From Lachnospiraceae bacterium (GTDB taxonomy: Bacteria; Bacillota; Clostridia; Lachnospirales; Lachnospiraceae), in assembly GCA_014804185.1 (NCBI GenBank), contig JAAVAG010000061.1:1-6018 (forward strand): a stretch of DNA of 6,018 nt, given 5' to 3'. The translations under genes were made by a program, and so were the position numbers. Below the pieces are notes generated by a model, which was not told where the DNA came from, made no database searches, and was given only the letters and a program-made list of their open reading frames with translations. This document shows positions 1 through 4,041 of this stretch, in pieces (within the stretch, counting starts at the first letter, position 1; each line of letters begins with the position of its first letter).

Positions 1-242
1 CCTGCTTCCAAAGCAATGTCAGCTATGGGTCGGTCTGTTTCTGTCAGTATTCTGGCCGCCTCATCAAGCCGTCTGCCCCGGATATACTTATGCAGCGACA
101 TGCCTGTATTTTCTTTAAATATTCTTGCCATATAAAACTTTGAATAGCTTAGCTCTTCAGCTATTTTCTCTAAGGACAGTTCTTTCTCTAAATGCTCCTC
201 AACGTACAGGAGGATTCGTTTCGTGATAGACGTATCTGCCAT
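1..242 (-). CDS. AraC/XylS-type helix-turn-helix transcriptional regulator, N-terminal part (cut by left edge)
   Basis: DNA-binding regulator of the AraC family, of the arrangement in which the DNA-binding domain comes first (as in Rob and SoxS). Eighty codons are visible from ATG at 242-240; the rest lies left of the window. Residues about 6-20 form the leading helix. Residues 22-44 (SLEKIAEELSYSKFYMARIF) form the first helix-turn-helix, followed by the family hallmark 'G-M-S-L-H-K-Y-I-R-G-R-R-L-D-E-A-A' at 47-63. The second helix-turn-helix starts at about 71 (PIADIALEAG) and is cut. The start is supported by an AAGGGG ribosome binding site nine bases upstream and a near-consensus promoter. 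The gene is divergent from the DUF6512-type gene at 380 and shares a 137-base control region with it, so it may control that gene. Rob-like proteins often carry a C-terminal small-molecule (GyrI-like) domain; whether this one does cannot be seen. Family call is firm; target and ligand are unknown. Confidence 0.9.
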   Translation of the reverse strand, partial: MADTSITKRILLYVEEHLEKELSLEKIAEELSYSKFYMARIFKENTGMSLHKYIRGRRLDEAARILTETDRPIADIALEA

Positions 243-251
243 ATGCCAATG

Positions 252-257
252 CCCCTT
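252..257 (-). promoter_or_regulatory. Ribosome binding site of the AraC-type regulator
   Basis: AAGGGG on the minus strand, nine bases before the ATG at 242-240. It fixes the start of the regulator and shows that the helix-turn-helix domain lies at the protein's N-terminus rather than following an unseen sensor domain. Confidence 0.7.
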
Positions 258-271
258 TCTGCTTTTCCAGC

Positions 272-300
272 ATTATAACATTCCGCATTTCGCATGTCTT
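272..300 (-). promoter_or_regulatory. Sigma-70/SigA-type promoter of the AraC-type regulator, with extended -10
   Basis: On the minus strand a perfect TATAAT (277-272) is preceded by TG one base upstream, giving an extended -10 (TGTTATAAT). A -35-like AAGACA (300-295, four of six matches to TTGACA) sits at exactly 17 bases. Transcription would start near 265, giving a leader of about 20 bases to the ATG at 242. It is the best promoter match I found in the window. Confidence 0.7.
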
Positions 301-340
301 AATAAAAATTGCCCTCTTTCGGTCCGGCAGACTATCGTAC

Positions 341-372
341 GAATGCATAGTATTTTCTCGACTGCATATACT
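341..372 (+). promoter_or_regulatory. Candidate operator and promoter of the DUF6512-type gene: direct repeats GAATGCATA / GACTGCATA and a -10-like TATACT
   Basis: Two nine-base direct repeats differing at one position (341-349 and 360-368) lie 19 bases apart, directly in front of the plus-strand gene. AraC-family proteins commonly bind direct repeats about two helical turns apart, so this is a candidate site for the divergent regulator. The second repeat runs into TATACT (367-372), a five-of-six match to the -10 consensus, with only a poor -35 (TGCATA at 344-349) 17 bases upstream; this is the layout expected of an activator-dependent promoter. ACTAT (331-335) and ATAGT (347-351) also form a small dyad around the first repeat. 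Function is inferred from pattern and position only. Confidence 0.35.
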
Positions 373-379
373 TGTCATT

Positions 380-928
380 ATGAAAAAATTAAAGTTTTCT
401 ACAATCATTGGAATTCTTTTTGTTATCATAACAGGCTCCCTTGCCCACTTTCTGTATGACTGGACCGGAAACCACTTTATGGTCGGCCTCATTACGCCTG
501 TCAATGAATCCGTTTGGGAACATATGAAACTGCTGTTTTTTCCCATGCTGATTTATTCGACGGTGATGATTCCGGCGTGCAGGCGAAAATATCCCAGTAT
601 CGTCTCTTCCTACTGTCTTGGGATTTTGGCAGGAACTTTTTTTATTCCAATCTTTTACTATACCTATACTGCTATCTTGGGAAAAGATGTATTTGTACTG
701 GATATCGCCGCGTTTCTTGTAAGTATCGTGATCTCGTTTCTGCTTTCTTACAGGTTCACGTTATCCGGCCGTCTTAAGCCATATACACTTTTTCTGCTTG
801 GCCTGGTCTGTATTCTTCTTATCTGTTTTATCGTATTTACTTACCGTCCTCCGGCAGCCGGAATTTTTGCAGATCCGGCTGCTGAAGCAGAACAGTCTTC
901 TTCAAACAGCACTCTCGCCACGGTCTGA
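380..928 (+). CDS. DUF6512-type integral membrane protein with an atypical C-terminal tail
   Basis: Small membrane protein of unknown function, 182 residues. Hydrophobic segments at about 5-24, 51-66, 75-98, 104-123 and 133-154 suggest five membrane helices. Between the first two lies NESVWEHMKL (42-51), the signature by which I recognise the DUF6512 group. The last helix leads into F-T-Y-R-P-P...G-I-F-A-D-P (153-166), resembling the conserved end I remember for the family (F-T-x-x-P-P, then F-x-D-P, then a short TGTYG-like tail). The final 16 residues (167-182) do not look like that tail: they are polar and low in complexity, encoded antisense to the convergent HExxH gene. The 3' end overlaps that gene by 88 bases, so the native end was probably replaced. 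The ATG at 380 has no clear ribosome binding site, and the nearest -10 ends seven bases before it, so the mRNA may be leaderless or the true promoter lies further up. Function is unknown; control by the divergent AraC-type regulator is plausible. Confidence 0.8.
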   Translation: MKKLKFSTIIGILFVIITGSLAHFLYDWTGNHFMVGLITPVNESVWEHMKLLFFPMLIYSTVMIPACRRKYPSIVSSYCLGILAGTFFIPIFYYTYTAILGKDVFVLDIAAFLVSIVISFLLSYRFTLSGRLKPYTLFLLGLVCILLICFIVFTYRPPAAGIFADPAAEAEQSSSNSTLATV

Positions 929-1803
929 ACCTGCCCGATTGGAAGCTTTTCCATTTCGGAATCCTCCAGATTCAGTTTTCTGGCAAACCCCGCCAGGATT
1001 CTGCCGGACGCTGACGAATGCCCATTGCTTAGATTTGTGGAATCTGCTTCCCGTGCAAACTGCTCCAGCAGATTTCTTTCGCTGGAATAAATGAGTTCTA
1101 CCAGTTTGGCGCGATACTCCAGATCCTCGGAGGACATATTGGGATCAATCGCCAGATCCCTCGCATGCTGCGCTTCATGTTTCAGCAATGACACTCTGAA
1201 AGCTTCACTGTCAAAATCATAGGCTGATTTTATACAGTTGATGATCCCATTTTCGTCCGACCAGCCGCCGGTCCCGATTTCCCCAAAAGAAAGAACATCG
1301 ATCCAGCTTTTAGCGATAAAATCATCCAGAAGCTTTACGGTATATTCCTGGATCCCATCCGGCAGCTCGACCACATACGTTTTCGTCTCCGTTGTACGCC
1401 AGACATAAGGACCGTAATAACCGCTTGTCCGGCCTCCCAGAAAGTGAAAGTCCCTGCTTTGAAACGCTTTGGCTATCTGGTTTTGCTCCATGTCGCTCAG
1501 CCGGATATCTTCATTCTCTATCCCCAGAAAATCGGACAGTTTCACTCTCAGTCTGTCTGCGGCATCTTCCCTGTCCATACAGAGATAAAAGACATCTCTG
1601 TAATATTGCTGGTACATAATCAATATTTCATTAATCCATGCATCCGCTTCATAAACTGCATATTGCTCCTGCTGAAAAACCGCCAGAAAACGATTGTACA
1701 AGCCTGCCTGCTCCGGGAATTGCTTCACATAATTGATCGCCCCGGTCAGATCCCCTTTTACGATATACCCATAATAAACGTTTTTAGAAAAATCTATGTT
1801 CAT
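841..1803 (-). CDS. Uncharacterised HExxH (zincin-like) protein, putative zinc metallopeptidase
   Basis: Protein of 320 residues, not matched to a named family. The key feature is HEAQH at 209-213 (bases 1165-1179), the zinc-binding and catalytic signature of zincin metallopeptidases, in a predicted helix (RVSLLKHEAQHARDLAID). Sixteen residues after the second His comes DLEYRAKLVEL; Glu229 or Glu236 is well placed to be a third, gluzincin-type zinc ligand. The N-terminal 75 residues look helical and rich in Tyr and Gln; residues 130-185 look like a beta-rich domain. There is no signal peptide or membrane helix, so it should be cytoplasmic. The ATG at 1803 has a good AGAGG site (1816-1812) eight bases upstream. 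It is last in the minus-strand string, 72 bases after the WG-repeat lipoprotein gene. Its last residues (about 303-320, Ala/Gly/Ser-rich) are encoded in the overlap with the convergent gene and may be a readthrough tail. Peptidase activity is inferred from the motif only, and no substrate can be named. Confidence 0.75.
   Translation of the reverse strand: MNIDFSKNVYYGYIVKGDLTGAINYVKQFPEQAGLYNRFLAVFQQEQYAVYEADAWINEILIMYQQYYRDVFYLCMDREDAADRLRVKLSDFLGIENEDIRLSDMEQNQIAKAFQSRDFHFLGGRTSGYYGPYVWRTTETKTYVVELPDGIQEYTVKLLDDFIAKSWIDVLSFGEIGTGGWSDENGIINCIKSAYDFDSEAFRVSLLKHEAQHARDLAIDPNMSSEDLEYRAKLVELIYSSERNLLEQFAREADSTNLSNGHSSASGRILAGFARKLNLEDSEMEKLPIGQVQTVARVLFEEDCSASAAGSAKIPAAGGR
852..884. repeat. GC-rich inverted repeat in the convergent gene overlap, possible weak bidirectional terminator
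   Basis: Perfect nine-base arms GCAGCCGGA (854-862) and TCCGGCTGC (874-882) enclose an 11-base loop. In the plus-strand transcript the stem extends by a G-U and a C-G pair (852-853 with 883-884). It lies inside the last codons of both the plus-strand membrane protein gene and the minus-strand HExxH gene. Neither strand has a U-run after the stem, so it is not a canonical intrinsic terminator. It may be a relic of one, an mRNA-end stabiliser, or a rearrangement junction. Confidence 0.45.
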
Positions 1804-1859
1804 GCAGGATTCCTCTTTTCAGCTTGATACGCTTTCTTCATAAAAGTTTCATTCATCAT
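1800..1859 (-). CDS. Possible 19-codon small ORF overlapping the HExxH gene start (ATGA)
   Basis: An ATG at 1859-1857 (or the adjacent 1856-1854) opens a 19-codon frame, MMNETFMKKAYQAEKRNPA, whose TGA at 1802-1800 overlaps the ATG of the HExxH gene in the classic ATGA arrangement. It begins 16 bases after the lipoprotein stop. Only a weak AGAAAG-like site precedes it. It fills most of the short intergenic gap and could serve as a coupling leader that keeps ribosomes on the message, or be a chance frame. The peptide is basic and has no recognisable domain. Confidence 0.25.
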   Translation of the reverse strand: MMNETFMKKAYQAEKRNPA

Positions 1860-1875
1860 CCATACTTTCTGTTGT

Positions 1876-4041
1876 CTACCGGTCACAGTCCAGCGGCATA
1901 TAATACCGATATCTCTCCCTCGCAGCATAATACGCTTCCGCTGTCGCCTCCGTATCATCTATATAGTATTTTTCTTCATCCTCATCTTCTGCATATTCTA
2001 AATGATACATAAAAGAGTTTTCCAGGACTGCCTCTCCGTTTTCCAGGCGATAAATCTCATCTGTGTACGCGTAGCCAGGCCAGCCGCCCCAGATTCCTGA
2101 AGTTCCCGGTTTCCATGTTTTTTCCTCTTTATCATACCAGCAGCACGCCCAGTCTCCCCTGAGGGAACCTCCGCACTCATTTGCCCCTGCTATCTGCTCC
2201 ACCTGTCCGTCCCTGATCAGAAACCATCCGCTGTCAGACATCGCGAAGCTCGATTGTTCCAGGGGATCAGCGTAAAAATAAAGCACAGGAATCTCTTCCT
2301 CTCCCATGCGGTACAGCTTGCTGAATCTTCTTCCCTGCATCAGTTCAGTGATTTTCACAGTAAACTCAGGCCCTCCGGTATCCGCAGTGATACTTCCGTT
2401 TCTTAAAAAGTCCTTAAACAGCCCGGCTTTTGGCGTAATCTGATTTGTCAGCACAAACTCTTCCGGACACTCCCCTTTCTCTTCTCCATATCGAAACAGC
2501 ATCGTTTCGCGCAAAGTACTGTTCTCCGCTCCGTACACAGGGTCAGACCAGGAGGTTTCAAACTGAGCTGTCAAGTTCCCCTGGCTGTCCCAATAACTGT
2601 CTCCTCCATCTTCGGCTGTGGCACCATAACCGTTCCCACATGTCCAAATATACGTATACTTACCTTTCAAAATGGAACGTCCCTGACGGTCGGTCAATTC
2701 CACTGTCTCCCCTGTCCATAACGCCATAGAGCCGTCTGTAAACAGCATGATCCGGTCATACACAATCGGCACCGAAAGTGTCCCGTCATATCGAACTACG
2801 CCGTATTTTTCACCAAGCTGTGCAACCGCTTGATCTTCCATAAAGTACTGCAGGCTGTCGTAGATAAGCGGTATTTTCTCCGAAAGATCTTCTCCGTCCA
2901 GATACCCCGCTTTTCCGGTGTCTGCATCCGTCACACGCAGGCCTCCCGCATCGCTCTGATAACTGATTTCACTGTACCGAAAAGGTACTCTGATCTCTCC
3001 AGCATAGTCCAATACGCCATAGGCTCCCTCTTCGTTCCGCACTATGACCAGTTCCTTTTCTGGTATGGGCTTGATCATATACTCATAGACCGGTTCCATA
3101 ATGATCTTTCCGCTTCCGTCTAAAAAGCCCACCTTGTCATCCTGATAAATATAAAATACCTTATCCCATGCGCTTTCATATATCCTGTCCCATGCGCCCG
3201 AGGAGACTATATTTCCTTCCTTGTCAAACACGCAAAAGGAATCTTCCTTTTGCGCAATGATGCATTCGTCTTCCGTCCTGACACCGATGTATTCTGTCGG
3301 CAGGATTTCTCTGCCGTCCTTTCCGACTACCCCTCCAAAACCATTTTTCATCACCACAGCGCAACCATCATAAAAATATCCTGCGTCGTCATAGACAGGC
3401 TGAATCACAATTTTGCCTTCTTGATTCATGTAACCATACTGCCCGTCCACAGAAAAATATGCCAGTCCCTCCCGGAAAGAACTGATGCTGTCACAGTCTG
3501 TCAGTTCCAGAACTACATTTCCCTCTCTGTCCATCAGCCCATACTCCTCTCCCTGCGAAAAATACGCCACTCCCTCGCTGAAAGAAGCCGCCTGATCATA
3601 GATAAAAGGCAGAACCGTCTCTCCATCTTTCCCGATATAGCCATATTTTCCGTCCAGACACACGCAGGCCAGTCCCTCGGAAAAGGGCATTGCCTCGGTA
3701 TAGATGCAGGGTGTGATTTCTTCCCCATCTTCGCTCAGATAGCCGCAGAGACTGCCGTTTCCATAACAGTAATACCCCTCCGAATAAATTGCCCATTTTA
3801 TTTTTTCCTCACTGGGAGAAATGACAATCATGGAAGTATTCGGGGATTCCGCTGTCACAATGGACATGCTGTTGTCCTGTTCGTCCTTTTGAACTTCTTG
3901 TTGTTCCTCCTGTTGCTCTTCCTGCTGTTCTTGCGGTTGAACTTCCTGCTGTTCTTTCCGCTGACATCCGGTCAGCAGGAATCCGGCAAGGACGAATACA
4001 GTCATTCCTATCCCGTTTCTTATAATTCCTTTTCCTCTCAC
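1876..4041 (-). CDS. WG-repeat surface lipoprotein with Glu/Gln-rich tether
   Basis: Protein of 721 residues, predicted to be exported and lipid-anchored on the outer face of the membrane. Residues 1-26 form a lipoprotein signal peptide: basic start (MRGKGIIRNG), hydrophobic stretch, lipobox L-T-G-C with Cys26 as the lipidated residue. Residues 30-55 are almost wholly Gln and Glu, a likely flexible or wall-spanning tether. From about 97 to 442 there are ten WG-type repeats of 31-37 residues (pattern K-Y-G-Y-x-x-x-x-G-x-x-x-x-P-x-x-Y-D-x-x-x-x-F-x-x-G-x-A), with a decayed eleventh to about 475. Such repeats probably form beta-rich surfaces; their ligands are mostly unknown. The C-terminal part (about 500-721) is not a repeat and ends in an acidic, Tyr-rich stretch; I do not recognise it. 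The start is GTG at 4041-4039. It overlaps the TGA of the upstream hydroxylase gene (GTGA) and has a GGGAG site upstream, so this start is preferred over the ATG at codon 13, which would strip the signal peptide of its charges. Function is unknown; sensing or binding of an extracellular ligand is a guess. Confidence 0.88.
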   Translation of the reverse strand: MRGKGIIRNGIGMTVFVLAGFLLTGCQRKEQQEVQPQEQQEEQQEEQQEVQKDEQDNSMSIVTAESPNTSMIVISPSEEKIKWAIYSEGYYCYGNGSLCGYLSEDGEEITPCIYTEAMPFSEGLACVCLDGKYGYIGKDGETVLPFIYDQAASFSEGVAYFSQGEEYGLMDREGNVVLELTDCDSISSFREGLAYFSVDGQYGYMNQEGKIVIQPVYDDAGYFYDGCAVVMKNGFGGVVGKDGREILPTEYIGVRTEDECIIAQKEDSFCVFDKEGNIVSSGAWDRIYESAWDKVFYIYQDDKVGFLDGSGKIIMEPVYEYMIKPIPEKELVIVRNEEGAYGVLDYAGEIRVPFRYSEISYQSDAGGLRVTDADTGKAGYLDGEDLSEKIPLIYDSLQYFMEDQAVAQLGEKYGVVRYDGTLSVPIVYDRIMLFTDGSMALWTGETVELTDRQGRSILKGKYTYIWTCGNGYGATAEDGGDSYWDSQGNLTAQFETSWSDPVYGAENSTLRETMLFRYGEEKGECPEEFVLTNQITPKAGLFKDFLRNGSITADTGGPEFTVKITELMQGRRFSKLYRMGEEEIPVLYFYADPLEQSSFAMSDSGWFLIRDGQVEQIAGANECGGSLRGDWACCWYDKEEKTWKPGTSGIWGGWPGYAYTDEIYRLENGEAVLENSFMYHLEYAEDEDEEKYYIDDTEATAEAYYAARERYRYYMPLDCDR
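2716..3753 (-). repeat. Tandem WG-repeat coding array (ten recognisable units)
   Basis: Encodes residues 97-442 of the lipoprotein. Units begin at about residues 97, 131, 166, 201, 234, 267, 303, 340, 377 and 412, a period of 33-37 residues. Units 1-4 are closest to one another (each ends with F-x-x-G-x-A or a variant), whereas units 5, 6 and 9 are most diverged. The array is clear at protein level but the DNA copies are well diverged, so it is an old expansion and not a recent one. Confidence 0.8.
3877..3954 (-). repeat. Low-complexity Glu/Gln-codon tract
   Basis: Encodes residues 30-55 of the lipoprotein, nearly all Gln and Glu with a few Val, one Pro, one Lys and one Asp. Short units such as EQQ and EEQQ repeat in tandem, so the tract could vary in length by slippage in multiples of three bases without shifting the frame. 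It lies just after the lipidated Cys and probably acts as a spacer. Confidence 0.7.

Noticed and set aside
199..546. Minus-strand open frame of 115 codons covering the divergent region
   Set aside because: It overlaps the starts of both better-supported genes, runs through their promoters, and its protein has no family features.
852..884. Calling the inverted repeat a canonical rho-independent terminator
   Set aside because: No U-run follows the stem on either strand and it lies inside both coding regions.
4038..4040. TGA at the end of the hydroxylase as a possible selenocysteine codon
   Set aside because: Some molybdenum hydroxylases depend on selenium, but the protein ends here with a family-like C-terminus (PITPEQIAMSYQ...), the stop overlaps a supported downstream start, and no selenocysteine-type hairpin was evident by eye.
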